Assembly (NCBI GenBank): GCA_963277665.1 | Contig: OY728125.1 | Span: 1,716,362,889 to 1,716,426,888 of the forward strand | Reading direction: 5' to 3' | Origin: Viscum album | Taxonomy: Eukaryota > Streptophyta > Magnoliopsida > Santalales > Viscaceae | Length of the DNA: 64,000 nucleotides | Part shown: in pieces, positions 25,876 to 37,900 of the stretch | How positions within the stretch are numbered: position 1 is the first letter of the stretch | Layout: each line of letters opens with the position of its first letter | Notes under the pieces: model-generated | Seen by the model: the letters and a program-made list of their open reading frames with translations, nothing else | The model's database searches: none | What the model was told of the DNA's origin: nothing | Made by a program: the position numbers and the translations under genes

Positions 25876-26935
25876 ATGGTTTTCCATAGAAGAAACATGG
25901 CAGAAATGTAGGGATGACATCAGAAGTAAGACAACCTTCCAAATCAGCAACCTGAGATGGGTGGAATCAGAACTGAACAGTTTGTTGTAGTGATGGCATA
26001 GTTGACTCAAGCTGTAAATGGTGGTGGTATACATGCACGAGATCATCCAAATCAACCACAGAGGAACATGTCAGTAGTGGATAATTTAATGAGGAAACAT
26101 CCCCCATCATTCATAGGATCATCTGACCTGGTGCTAGCAGAAGGGTGGATTAAAGAACTGGAAAAGATTTTCAATGTCATGGGTTGTTCAGAACATCAAA
26201 AGGCTAGTCTCGCTGTTTACTGTTTTGAAGGTGAAGCTGATCAGTTGTAGTCAATGGTGAAAAATATCAGGGATAGTGAGGATATTGATGCTCTCGATTG
26301 GGATGAATTCAAAGGTATGTTTCTGGAGAAATATTTTTCTAAGGTGGTTCATATTGGAATGGAAAAACAATTCCTAGAATTGAAGCAAGAGGATGAATCA
26401 GTGGCTTCTTATGAAGCAAAATTCACTCGACTGGCAAGGTATCCTCCAAATTTCATCCAATATCTTGATAGTAAGATAAATTTATTTTACTCAGGATTGA
26501 AGCCACGATATTGAAGAGAATTATCCTCTCGTGAGTTCAAAAGTTATGAAAAACTTGTTTGATGTGCAGAGAAGGTGGAAATGGAGTGTGCTGATGATCA
26601 AGTTTTTGTTGGCCAACAACAGAATAAGCGGTCCAGTCGGTAGGAAAAGGGAAAGAATTCATCAAAGAATCCTGGAGGTAAGAAAATTAAATATCCAAGT
26701 GTGGTAAAAATCATCCTGGGAAATGATATCAAAGTCTGGAAAGTGCTTCCGGTGTGGTAAGTCTGGTCATATTGCTCGTAACTGTAAAGAAGATGATCAA
26801 GAAGACAATGAAAATCCATAGGTAAAATGTTTTAAGTGTAATGAAATAGTTCATTATGCATTTGAGTGTCCAGCAAAGAACTCAACTGAGGGAAAGCTGC
26901 TAGAATACAAGCAGAAAGGGGTGGTGAAATCCTTT
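25876..26935 (+). pseudogene. T4 gag, broken
   Basis: The frame begins with an ATG at 25876 (MVFHRRNMAEM) and continues in the same frame through 26002-26514. The capsid-like part includes PPSFIGSSDLVLAEGWIKEL, the DWDEFKGMFLEKYF block and FLELKQEDESVASYEAKF, matching the Retrotrans_gag family. Stops occur at sites fitting CAG (26000, 26642, 26819), Trp (26248) and CGA or Trp (26512). A frame change falls near 26690-26740, at a first half-knuckle reading CGKNHPGK. Gag would form the virus-like particle. Confidence 0.85.
26744..26869 (+). pseudogene. T4 gag nucleocapsid zinc knuckles
   Basis: Two intact CCHC knuckles lie in one frame: CFRCGKSGHIARNC at 26744-26785 and CFKCNEIVHYAFEC at 26828-26869, both C-x2-C-x4-H-x4-C. 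A TAG at 26819-26821, one change from CAG, separates them. In live elements they bind the genomic RNA. Confidence 0.85.
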
Positions 26936-27330
26936 GTAACTACTCAGCAGATTTTGGTCCATCAAACGAAGTAGTATCAGGTACACTGTTTGTTTTTTCA
27001 GATTATGCCAATGTGTTGTTTGGTTCAGGGTCTACACACTCTTTTATTTCTAAGAAGTTTTCTAGTAAATTGGGAATTCCATCTCAAGATATGAATACAG
27101 AACTTATGGTAAAAACACCTGGAGGAAATATTGAGACAAAAAGAAAACATAAGAACCTTCATGTCCTTGTGTGTGGGAAGAATCTACCTGCAAACCTTAT
27201 TGTTTTGTCTCTAGTATAGTTTGATGTTATTTTGGGAATGGATTGGCTGTCTGTTTATCAGGCTAAGATTGATTTCAGAGCTAAATAGGTTTCATTTCAG
27301 AAAGATTTACAATTTGTGTACAATAATTAA
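26936..27330 (+). pseudogene. T4 aspartic protease, catalytic Asp lost
   Basis: The active-site stretch reads VLFGSGSTHSFIS from 27013. The family pattern is LFDSGSTHSFIS, so the catalytic Asp codon GAT is GGT at 27022-27024. The domain continues with KFSSKLGIP, LPANLIVLSL, a TAG, then FDVILGMDWLS, which is typical of gypsy retropepsins. Protease would cleave the Gag-Pol polyprotein. With the Asp changed and stops at 27217 and 27286 it is inactive. Confidence 0.85.
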
Positions 27331-27429
27331 ACCTTGATTTTGATAACATATCATGAAGCTGAGAAACTAGTAAAAGATGGAAATGAATATTACCTTGCAA
27401 ATATTGTTGAAAATAAATGAACGGTTCAG

Positions 27430-28350
27430 ATTAATGATGTGCCTGTGGTGAATGAGTACCTTGATGTTTTTCGTGATGAGTTTCCTGGTATATACATGAT
27501 CTGGAAGTTGAATTTACTGTTGACTTAGTTCCTGATGCTAATCCAATTTCAAAACCTCCTTATCGAATGGCTCAAATTAAACTTTTAGAGTTAAATAAGA
27601 AATTACAGGAGTTATAAGATAATGGTTTCATTTTACCTAGCACATCACTATGGGGTGATCCTGTATTGTTTGATAAAATGAAAGATGGTTCAATGAGAAT
27701 TTTCATTTATTATAGAGGATTTAATAACATCATTGTTAAGAACAAATATCCTATGCCTCATATCGATGATTTGTTTGATCAGCTCCAGGGAGCTTAGTAT
27801 TTTTTGAAGATTTACTTGAGATCAGGGTAACATCAGTTGAAATTAAAGGAAGAAAACATTCCAAAGACTACATTTCGTACTATATATGGCCATTATGAAT
27901 TTTTAGTTATTCCTTTTGGGTTAACCAATTCACCTGCTGTATTCATGTATCTTATGAATATAATTTTCTGTGAGTTCTTGGATATGTTTGTGGCTGTGTT
28001 CATTGATGATATTTTGGTTTATTCTAAAAGTGATGAGGAGCATGAAATTCATTTAAGGGTCATCTTGAAAACCATAAAAGAAAAGAAAATTTATGGGAAA
28101 TTCAGTAAGTGTGAGTTTTGGTTACAACAAATTTCTTTCCTTGGTCACATTGTTTCAAAAAATGTCTTAACTATTGATCCTGCTAAAACAAAAGTTGTTG
28201 AAGAATGGCCAAGACCTACAAATATAATCAAGATCCTTAGTTTTCTTGGGTTGGTAGGTTATTACCAGAGGTTTGTTGAGAATTTTTCATGGTTATCTAG
28301 TCCAATGAATAAGTTAACTCAAAAAGGTGTTAAGTTCATTTAGAAAAAAT
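27430..28350 (+). pseudogene. T4 reverse transcriptase, broken
   Basis: The linker DVFRDEFPG is followed by a small frame change, then VEFTVDLVPDANPISKPPYR. The palm has the [12 protein letters not shown] motif, [32 protein letters not shown] and VFIDDILVYSKS. The DD box is intact, but the first catalytic Asp (KID) is Tyr (TAC, 27813-27815). The thumb and connection continue with GKFSKCEFWL, ISFLGHIVS and SFLGLVGYYQRF. From 27837 onward RT, RNase H, integrase and the tail stay in the same frame; the damage there is stops, not indels. Confidence 0.9.
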
Positions 28351-28776
28351 AATGTGACGATTGTTTTCAAGAAATGAAAAGAAGATGGGTGAATGCTCTA
28401 GTTTTGGAATTGCCTTCCAGAAATTGTGAGTTTGTTATCTACAGTGATGCTTCATTGAAAGTACATGGATGTGTCCTTATGTATAATGATAAGGTAATTG
28501 CTTATGCTTCACGTTAGTTGAAACCTCATGAGTTAAATTACCCTACACATGATTTGGAATTAGCTGCTATTGTTTTTTCTTTAAAAATTTGGATGCATCA
28601 TTTTTATGGAGTAAAATTTGAAATATATATTGACCACAAAATTTTGAAGTATATATTCACTCAGAAAGAATTGAACATGAGAGAGAGGAGATGGCTAGAA
28701 TTAATCAAGGATTATGATTGCATGATCTATTACCATCCAGGAAAAGAAAATAAAGTGTTCGATGCTTTGAGTTGAA
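28351..28776 (+). pseudogene. T4 RNase H
   Basis: It reads VIYSDASLKVHGCVLM (catalytic Asp of SDAS kept), IAYASR, a TAG at the Gln position, then LKPHELNYPTHDLELAA, IYIDHKILKYIF, RRWLELIKDYDCMIYYHPGK and FDALS. The usual final VADALS reads VFDALS. A TGA follows directly, one change from the CGA of the usual SRK. It is the best-preserved RNase H in the window, in frame with RT and integrase. Confidence 0.85.
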
Positions 28777-29930
28777 AAAGTAATATCTCATTAACCATGC
28801 TACATTTGGAATGAGATCCTTTGGTTTTTGATATGATGAAATTTGGCATAGAAGTTGTTGGTTCAAGAAATTATTCTATTTTGTTTCAGGTGTCAGTGAA
28901 ATCATCTCTATCAGACAGAATAAAGAAAGCGTAGAAAGAAGACAGTGAGTTAAAGAAAATGGTAGAGTTGGTTCAGAAGGGTAAGTTGCCTGATTTTAAC
29001 GTTGATAATGATTGTGTTTTGAGGTTTGGGAAGATATTATGTGTGCCTTGTGATTCATAGTTGAAGAATGAGTTGTTATGTGAAGCTCATAGTTCTCCGT
29101 TTTCAGTTCATCCTGGAAGTACTAAGATGTACATAGATATTCGAAAGTATTACTAGTGGGATGAAATGAAAAGAGATATTAATGATTTTACTATGAAATT
29201 TTTGACTTCTCAATAGGTTAAAGCATAACTGCAGTTACTGAAATGTATTCATCAGTCTTTACCGGTGCTAGAGTAGAAATGGGAAAATATATCCATGGAC
29301 TTTGTTGTGGGATTACCGAAGACATCTCGAGGTAATAATGCAATCTGGGTTATAGTTGATCGATTGAATAAATCTTCTCATTTCCTTCCTATTCGAGATA
29401 CTTTGTATCTAGATCAACTTTCTCGATTGTATGTTAAAGAGATAGTCAAGTTTCATGGTGTTCCCCTATCCACTGTATCTGATCGTGATCCCTGGTTTAT
29501 TTCTAACTTTTGGAAAGGCCTTCATAAGTCATTAGGTACTAAATTAAATTTTAGTACATCTTTTCATCCTCAATCAGATGAACAGTCAGAACAAACAATT
29601 AAGACCTTGGAGGATATACTACATGAATGTTCACTAGATTACCAGGGAATTTGGGACCAACATATTTCTTTGGTTGAATTTTCTTATAATAACAGTTTTC
29701 TTTCAAGCATAGAGATGGATCTATTTGAGGCTTTATATGTAAAGCATTGTTGAACTCCAACTTTTTGGGATGAAGTAGGTGAAAGGAAGATTATAGGACC
29801 AGAATTGGTAGAAGAGATGGAAGAGAAAGTTCAGTTGATTCATAAGAACCTAAGAACAGCTTAGAGCAGACAGAAAAGTTATGCGGATAACCGGAGGAAA
29901 GATATTTCTTTTGAGGCGGGTGATCATGTC
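28777..29930 (+). pseudogene. T4 integrase, zinc finger damaged, DDE intact
   Basis: The N-terminal zinc-binding part keeps the two His (EAHSSPFSVHPGSTKMY), but the two Cys of CLTCQ are lost (reads FLTSQ). The core has MDFVVGLP (Asp at 29298), TVSDRDPWF (Asp at 29481) and DEQSEQTIKTLED (Glu at 29589), giving the D-D-35-E arrangement with all three residues intact. Stops fitting Gln or Trp codons are scattered upstream. LVEFSYNNS and a WDEVGERK motif follow. Integrase would join the cDNA ends to host DNA with a 5-bp stagger. Confidence 0.9.
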
Positions 29931-30332
29931 TTTCTCAAGGTTTCTCTATGGAAAAGTGTGATGCGTTTTGGTATGAAGGGAAAGTTGAGTATGAGGTTCA
30001 TTAGACCATATAAAATCCGGGAGAAATTTGGATATGATGTGTATATAGTGGATTTACCTTCAAGTTTATCCCATGTACACAATGTTTTTCATGTTTCGAT
30101 GTTGAGAAAGTATATTCCAAATCCATCTCATGTTTTGAGTCCAAAGGTAGCTCAGTTGGAAGAGAATATCTCTTATGAAAAACAACTAGTACAGATTCTT
30201 GACTAAAGAGAGAAAGTGTTTTAGAATAAGGTAATTCATCAGGTAAAGGTTTTGTGGAAAAAACATATGGTTGAAGAGGCAACGTAGGAATCTGAAAATT
30301 ATATGAGGGATAAATACCCCCACTTATTTTGA
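29931..30332 (+). pseudogene. T4 integrase C-terminus and chromodomain-like tail
   Basis: It reads VFLKVSL, GKLSMRFIRPYKI, SHVHNVFHVSMLRKY and QLVQILD. After a stop it gives VKVLWKKHMVEEAT and DKYPHLF before a TGA at 30330-30332. This is the Tekay/Del terminal domain; two or three TAG/TAA/TGA stops break it. It ends 33 bp before the polypurine tract. Confidence 0.85.
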
Positions 30333-30365
30333 TAAGTGAATAAAAATTACGAGGACACAATTTAC

Positions 30366-30380
30366 AAAAGGGGGGAAGGA
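30366..30380 (+). other. T4 polypurine tract
   Basis: AAAAGGGGGGAAGGA, directly followed by TG of the 3' LTR at 30381. Confidence 0.9.
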
Positions 30381-31997
30381 TGTAACATCCAAGATAAATG
30401 AAGAATAAGATATTTTCATATTTATTAATATTTATGAATTAAATATTAATTTTACTTTAAAGGGGTTTCTATGTTTGATAGCGTACCCGATACGCAACAA
30501 CGAGTTTCTTTGAAATCTTAAGTTGGACAATAATAATACTATATTATTATTTTAAATGGTAGTTAACTCCTAGCCGTTGTATTAGCGAGAATGAACAAAA
30601 CTAACTACAATATGGTTATACATGTTTGTTAAATGTATTTACATTTATCCAATAAAAGTTTGAGTCTTAAAATGTGAATGAATCTAATTTTGAGCATAAT
30701 TTACATTAAAAGGTCGATTTACTGCCTTTTAATGGAAAACCCTATTTAAATATAGTTTTGGTAACATTATTACATTCTATTTGACCAAATAAAATCCTTC
30801 TTTAGAATGGTGACATCAAAATTTACTTTGTGTAAATTTTTTGAATTTTTCTGATAAACTTCATTTTTTAATGAATAGTGAAAAATATTGTATTTTAATT
30901 CAAAACTGTGTTTTAATATAATTTATTTATATGGTTTGATTATCTTTATAATTGGTTTTAAAGTGTAATTAGAATATATTTTTACCATTTAATCCAATTT
31001 TGTTCATTATAATTTATTTTACTTTGAAATATGACATAAACAAGTGTCAATATTTTGATAGTCATTATTTCTTAAAAACACGATATTTGTTTTTACAACA
31101 GGAATTAATTATAAAATTAATTAATTCCACTTTTATGTTTTTAATTTGAAAAAATAAACATCATTTTTGAATTCAGAATATAAAATATATCTTAGGCATA
31201 ATTTTTGGTATTTTTCTGAAAATCTTCAATTTTTGATAAACAGTGAAACCACTTAGTAGTAGTTAAAAAACTGACTTTTTCATTTAAATGAAATTTTACC
31301 ACTTCTGTGAATTTAATTTAAAAAATCCTAAATACATGGTTATTATTAGTAAGTAAAATTTGGTTCAATAAGATGAAAATAATTTTTGGTGAACAGTAAC
31401 TTTTGACTATTTTTACCACGGTTAAAGATAAATAGGGTAATTCAAGGTAAAAAGAATATTATAATAATTCAAAATTACCTTAACAATTGTCATAACCTTA
31501 TTTAATGATTAATGGAAGACCGTGGGAATACTTGGGTCCATTTTGGGACCCCATGGAGCCAATTATGAATAATAATTAAACTTTAGATTAATTAATTTAA
31601 AGTAAAGGTAAAAATTACAAAAACAAAAATCTTTTAGTAAATTAATTTTTATATGGTGTTATTTAAGTAATATTTTTGACTATAAATATTAATTGTAAAT
31701 CTAAAAATGTTTCCTACATCATGGTATTTGTTTTATAATTTTTATACATTGAATAAATTAAATTATTTATGACACAATAATGATGCAGTATTTACCTCAT
31801 TAATAAATGATTTAAATAAATAAGATTATAATGATTAAACTATAATAAAAACCTATAAAATTCCCATTGGATGATTTTATTTTGACCATGAGTCATCTTA
31901 TCATCAACTCTAATGATTTTTGGACCTTTATAAACTGAATATCATTATATTGTAAAATAATATTTTCACACATTCCTAAAGAGTCCCTCCTCTCCCT

Positions 31998-32004
31998 TAT
32001 AAAA
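31998..32004 (+). promoter_or_regulatory. T4 3' LTR TATA box
   Basis: TATAAAA in the same context as 23529. If active it would direct read-out transcription into the flanking T3 and T5 remnants. Confidence 0.65.
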
Positions 32005-32329
32005 GGAGACCACTTATAACAAATTCCACACACCTATCAAGCCTTTAGTCTCATCCAAAATCTACCCAAATAAGTTCCCTATATCCCTCCCATCCACCTA
32101 GAAGCCTTTCCTTAGACATAAGGCACTTCAACAAACCATTTTGGTTCAAACCAAAGAGAGTTACCCAAATTAAAGGTAATGGTTTCTCTTAACTTATTTT
32201 ATTTTATAGTACTTCTCCAACCCCTAAAATCTTTTTATTCCTTTCCTTTATAGAAACAAAAGTATCCTAAATATACTAGTATGTTTTTATGAGAATTATT
32301 CGAACTAAACTTACACACACCTCCATATA

Positions 32330-32530
32330 ATGGGTGAAGAACATAATGTTTCTGTGGATGACAAACTAACGCCTCACGAACTGATGATTGTTCAATTACC
32401 TCCTACCGCCTCTCATGGTGGCCATTATGATGGAACTATATTTATATATGATATATATTATGTTTATTTTTTCTTTATTCTTCTGTATTATACATTTATA
32501 TCATACCTTTATGGTTTCCATTATGGGTAA
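32330..32530 (+). CDS. Small open frame inside the T4 3' LTR (66 aa)
   Basis: Counterpart of 23860-24060, starting MGEEHNVSVDDKL and ending with YLYGFHYG. The differences from the left copy are substitutions only. It is listed because both copies are open; function unknown. Confidence 0.25.
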   Translation: MGEEHNVSVDDKLTPHELMIVQLPPTASHGGHYDGTIFIYDIYYVYFFFILLYYTFISYLYGFHYG

Positions 32531-34197
32531 ACATGATAATTTAATTTAAGGAAGTGCAGACTACCACCCCCTCAAAGTGATATGACTCATTAATTCCATA
32601 TGTGGGATGTATAAAGGATTAAGTTAATGATATTATATATGATATTATACTGGAATTATAATATACCTATGTATCATTATGTTTTAATTCCATTAAAATG
32701 AGAAATATAAATGAAAGTAGCGTTCATGCGTACGTACGACTTACCGTTTCCATGAATGGTGCATTTCATTTCTTACCTCCAAATGTTATGTACTATTATA
32801 AATAAATGTATATACTGGATATATATGATATATATAATATATAAATCATGAAAATTATTCTTTATATAATGAAATATTTACCACATGGACAACTTGTAAA
32901 TATAAGGTGTTTATTTTTGACTCAAGTACCAAATTTCGACAAAATGACCATTATTATCTTAAATGATTACATAATGTTTATAACATGGTAATAAGTGATA
33001 TAAAAGTAATAATAAACTTGAAAAAGGTTATTAAGCAATTATAAATTAACTTTATTTTATTATTTAGGAGATTAAAGAATGATCGAGTCAAGTCGGACAT
33101 GAGGTAAGGGACTTCATCTCAATATCCTTTCATTGAGGCATATTTTGTTTTAATACACGACTTTCTTTTATACGCTATATAAACACCCTTGAATTTTCAA
33201 AGGGAATATTTTTCTACGAAGTGTTTTACTAAATGAAAAAAATGAATGTTTCTTTTAACGTAAGAGGTGACAACGACCTTTTCGCCACCGCGAGTATTAT
33301 TTGTTCTTTGGCTTCCTTAACAAGCCGTAATGTTTTTTATTCAGGGAAACAAATACCATATAATATTTATGTATTTTGGTATTGAAAATGGTGTTGATAA
33401 TAGATTTGTTATGTAAATATATTTAAGTGAAATATTGTGATTGAAATTTGGAAATTTTTTCTTCCCTTTATATTTGTTTTATGTGTTATGATTTTATAAT
33501 AGTACTTGGACATTTGACGGATGGTTACTTGATAAACCAAATGATGGGTGGTGCCGTAATAAACCAGGACGAGTGGTTATGTTATAACCTCCATTGCATT
33601 GGGTTTGGAAGTGGGTTGTATGGATATTCCATTTAGTGATATGTGTGGAAGTCGACCATATGGTTATTCCATTTAAGTATGTTTATGTCTCAAGTTACCT
33701 CTATATGTTATGAGTTCTCTATATGGGTTTTATAGTAATATTTTGGTTACAAAAGGGTAAGTATTGACATTTTATTCTATGAAGAGTATTTACTACTTCA
33801 TAAAGGTGAAAATTATTACTTATGTTAAAGTAATCATGGTTTACTTATTGTTTTGAAAAACTAACAGTTTTCTTTCTTTGTGCATCCCTTACTGAGCTTT
33901 TTTATGATCATACCAAGTTTTTGAAATGTTTTTCACAGGACATAATGTGGAATAGGGTCAAGGATGGAATCAAGGAAAAGTCATGATATCTTAAACATGG
34001 AACTAGACATGAATCTTTTTTTCAATAGTTTTTATTTTATGAAAAAATGGAAACTGAGTAGAAGTGTTTACTTTGTAATCTTTTGAGATGTAATAGTTAT
34101 GTCCTAATTCTATAAAACTATAAACCTGAAAAGATCCTCAACTTGAATTATTCATTTAATTAAATATTATGTAATGTTTTAAGTTCAGGTCCTTATA

Positions 34198-34202
34198 GTG
34201 AT
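34198..34202 (+). other. T4 target-site duplication, right copy
   Basis: GTGAT, identical to 21907-21911. Its last three bases, GAT, are the Asp codon from which T3 integrase reads on. Confidence 0.9.
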
Positions 34203-34965
34203 AATATTATGGTTGTTGTAGATTGACATAAAAAATAATATCAATTCATTAATAATAAAGAAACTAATTTAGAAGAATTTGTTGGTATGATATAAGTTAA
34301 TAATATTTTTGGACTTCAAGGAGTTATAATTTTCATTATTTTAGATAGAAATCCTTATTTTATAGATAACAAATATAATAGGGTTCATAATGTAATGGAT
34401 ACTTAATAGAATATCATTATAACATTTAAAACTTAAATGGATGAAAAAAAATTATATGTTTTTTAAATGATTTGATTTTATTATAAAAACTTAAATTTGG
34501 AATGTCTGAAAATGATTTTTAGTAATTGGTATAGTATTCATATAATAATAACTGACCTAATCACTGAAACCTAAGGCACTATTTGACTATTTTTTAATAA
34601 ACTCTTCTAATTACATTTATTTTTGGGTTGAGGTAGGATGAACTGTACATTTTATAATAAGATTAGGGTAGGTGATGAAAAAATTAATTAAATAGATTTA
34701 GAATATGTTTTTTAAATATTAATTCAAATGAAATATAATGCATATAAATGACAACACGCATTTTTGTTTTATTTTAGATATACATATTTATAAAAGTTTC
34801 CCCTATTTAGGCTAACTTTTATCTTATAAAGCATAGATTTTTATTACAATAATATATTTAATTATTGAATGTCTTGGTGATTTAGTGTATAATGTTTTAT
34901 TATATTAATATTATATAAAGATTCATAATATTTTTCAGCATTATAAATTTGAGACATAATTTCTA
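34198..34965 (+). pseudogene. T3 integrase core and C-terminus, after T4
   Basis: Starting at the GAT of the target duplication (34200), 64 consecutive codons align without a gap to T4 integrase: DNIMVVVD (IWVIVD), a FGLQGV stretch (KFHGV), IILDRNPYF (TVSDRDPWF; Asp at 34344) and NRVHNVMDT (KGLHKSLGT). Later segments keep the order: LV, stop, YSYNNN (LVEFSYNNS), FWVEVG (FWDEVG), IFIKVSPI (VFLKVSLW) and KIHNIFQHYKFE (HVHNVFHVSMLRKY). Stops are frequent. The chromodomain-like tail and polypurine tract are not visible before the LTR that follows. Confidence 0.75.
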
Positions 34966-34985
34966 TACCTTCTTAAGTTATATAT

Positions 34986-37900
34986 TTTAACATAGTTTTC
35001 AAGACACTAAAATTTTAGGAAATATTTTTTTAGAAATAAATTTGATTTATTCGACATCATGTATTAAACACATTACTATGTTTTAAAAAATAGTATTTAC
35101 TATTATTAAAATATATCAAAAAAAGTAGTGGGAATGAATAGGACTAACTAAATTATGAAAATTATATGGTTTAAACATGTATAAAATAAATTAATGTTGT
35201 ATCAATTGATTAGGAATGAAAATAAAAACAATCATTTGAAATAAAATGAAATGTTTTATGGAAAATATTATTATGCATGAAACATGGTTTTATCTTTATA
35301 AATTAAATTAATCATCATGGTAAATGATTTAAAATGAATTTTATATATTATACATTCAATAAAATGTTTTATCATTAATCAAATATTTTTGTATTGGAAT
35401 GATATTAGAATAAATCCAATTTTATACTTAATTTTTTTTAAATGTTGTTTCATCATGTTTTTCTCACGTATTTAGGAATTAAATTTTCACATTTTTAGAA
35501 AATTTATTTAGATAATTGAGCTTTATTTTATTAAATAAATATTGAAAAATAATAATATATTAAATATTACATAATTTTTTGAGAATGATAATTTTATGAG
35601 TGAATACAGCCAAATCAAAATTTTGTTAAAAACTACCTTTTCATTTAAGTAATATAAAGAGATAACTACTATTTTGAAATTATTTAGAAGTAAAATTAGT
35701 TAAATTATATTATTATTAATAAAATTTATTTCATTGTAATCAAATTGATATTGAAATTTTATACTATAACTTTTTATACTTATGAAAAAAATTTCTTTAG
35801 AAAATTGTATTTTCATCATGCTTTTATGTTTAATTTTAAATTATATTTTATCACTTACATTAAATTAATTTGGGTAAATTTATTCACAATTTTTATTTGT
35901 AATAAGTTATATTATTTGATAATGTTAAATTTATTTTTGTTCACAATTTATAGAGAAAAATAGTATAAATTAATTACTATAGATAATGTTAAAACACGGT
36001 TTACCGTGTTACATGTGTCTCTATTAAAATTAATTTTCCACAAACATCGTAATTTATTCTCCAATTTTTTTATTTTTATAATAAGTGGGTAAAAAGTATC
36101 TAATAATTATAATTTATTTTTTGGATTAAATGATAAATTTCCTAGGTAAATAAATAAAAAAAAATTTCTATGGTGAAAAAAAGTGTAAAAGTAAGTATTC
36201 CTTGAAATCAAGTAATTGTTTTAAATAATGTTTTTTAAGGTGTTAACATACCTTATATTCCATTAAATATATTTTTTATCAATTTTTGAGGCCCTTGAGT
36301 TGAGAGTCACTTCCTATCCATGAATAGTTTAGTGTATTTACAAAAATTCCACTCATCAATTACAGAAGGGAAGCTCATCCCTTCACTTATTCACACCTCA
36401 TAGACTATTTGGATCAACCAAAACATACAAAAATTTCTCCCCAAAATACTTTTTAAAATTATATTTATACTTTTCTACCATAATTTCAACACCTGGTTCC
36501 TTAAAAAATCTAAAGGAGGTATTTCTAAGTGAAGGTAATTATCATCAATAAGCTTGTTCTTTTTTAATTCTTCTCTTAAAAACTTATTGACTATATTAAT
36601 AAATTGAGTATAATAAAAAAAATATCTAACATATACTGATTTGTCACTATATTTATGGAATAACCTACATCAATCCCACCTTCCATCAAATGGGAAACAA
36701 AACTGTCAATTGTGTGTACGGCTGATTACCGCATCGCGAACAAATGAAATTCTTTTTCCATAACCACATCCCAAGGATAGATATTATGATGGATTTAATG
36801 TATTTGTATTATATTTATGATATAATTATAATTATGGAATTATAATATCACATATACCTTATATCCTTTCAATCCATTAAAGATAATGGTTTTATATTTC
36901 AATATAATTATTTATAGGGATTGTTTATGAATTGGTTTCCAATGATGAAATCATATGATCCATCACTAAAGATAATAATAAAGTTTCTTATCCTATGGTT
37001 ATTTCTATATAATACATGTTCTCTTTCTATTTTACTCCCTTTGGGTACTAAAGATACTAAACAAATATATTTATAAAAATAGACTCTATTCTTATGTTTG
37101 GTCATAATTCACTATCTTTAAGGTGAATGTTTTGTAAAAATGTTTTAAATAAAGTTGTTAATATTCCCAAATAAGTTTTAAAGACATTTTCCCATGTTTT
37201 ATTTTATATAAAATGATTTTAATGTAATCTTCATTTTTTCTGAATAAGGTTCTTTTGAATTATTATAGAATGTGTAAAAAGAATTTTTATTTTATCTTGT
37301 ATGACATGAATGAAATTTTCTATCATCATGACCACTAAATTATTTTAATATTCTTTTACAAGTTTCCAAGATTTTTTCATGAAAATTTATTTGTTATTAT
37401 TTTAGAAAACTATGGATTTTAAATAAGTGATTTAAAAATGTAATAAAAATTTTACTGAATATTTTTTAATAATTTTTTATGGAATTTATATTCATAGATT
37501 AAAACAAATTTTGATGTTTCCAATAGTTCAATACCTATTTATTCTTTAGATGGTTTATGATTATAACAATGAGATGTTTTTGAATCCCATTTATTTTATA
37601 TGGTTTATGATATGATGGGTATATTAACCGTTTATGAAACATATTTTCTATGAAAAAGTAATTATTTAATAGTATTATGAATCTTTAATGATTTTATAAT
37701 TCACATAAGTATAGATTTCATTATGTGATTGGTGGGATCATAATTATATAACCATCTAATGCATTGGGAAAATATGGATAAATCATGAGTAAATATTTTA
37801 TTCATAAACATAATTTCATGTTCACAATTCCATGTCTAGAACCAGTTTTCAAGTCTATAATATTAAGTATGGAATTGGTTTTCATGTCGATAAGTTTATC

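Larger units (their letters stand above)
21912..34197 (+). mobile_element. T4: complete but dead Tekay/Del chromovirus
   Basis: This is the best-defined element: LTRs of 3819 and 3817 bp, an interior of 4650 bp, an exact GTGAT duplication, a primer site, a polypurine tract, and the full order gag, protease, RT, RNase H, integrase, chromodomain-like tail. LTR copies differ by roughly 8-13% in two windows compared by eye (start of the LTR, and the TATA region), so it is younger than T1, T2 and T3. It lies in the integrase gene of T3 in the same orientation. The interior has many stops and some key residues are lost (protease Asp to Gly, first RT Asp to Tyr, integrase zinc cysteines), so it could not move by itself. 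Confidence 0.95.
30381..34197 (+). repeat. T4 3' LTR
   Basis: Full-length partner of 21912-25730 with the same internal landmarks: TATA box at 31998, 66-codon frame at 32330, island series at 32330-33300 and a 40-bp duplication near 33607. It ends CCTTATA followed by the GTGAT duplication. A splice-acceptor-like TTTTTCACAG lies at 33929-33938; the 5' copy reads TTTTTAATAG. Confidence 0.95.

Noticed and set aside
30001..30360. 119-codon open frame on the minus strand
   Set aside because: Antisense shadow of the T4 integrase tail, which matches its family on the plus strand.
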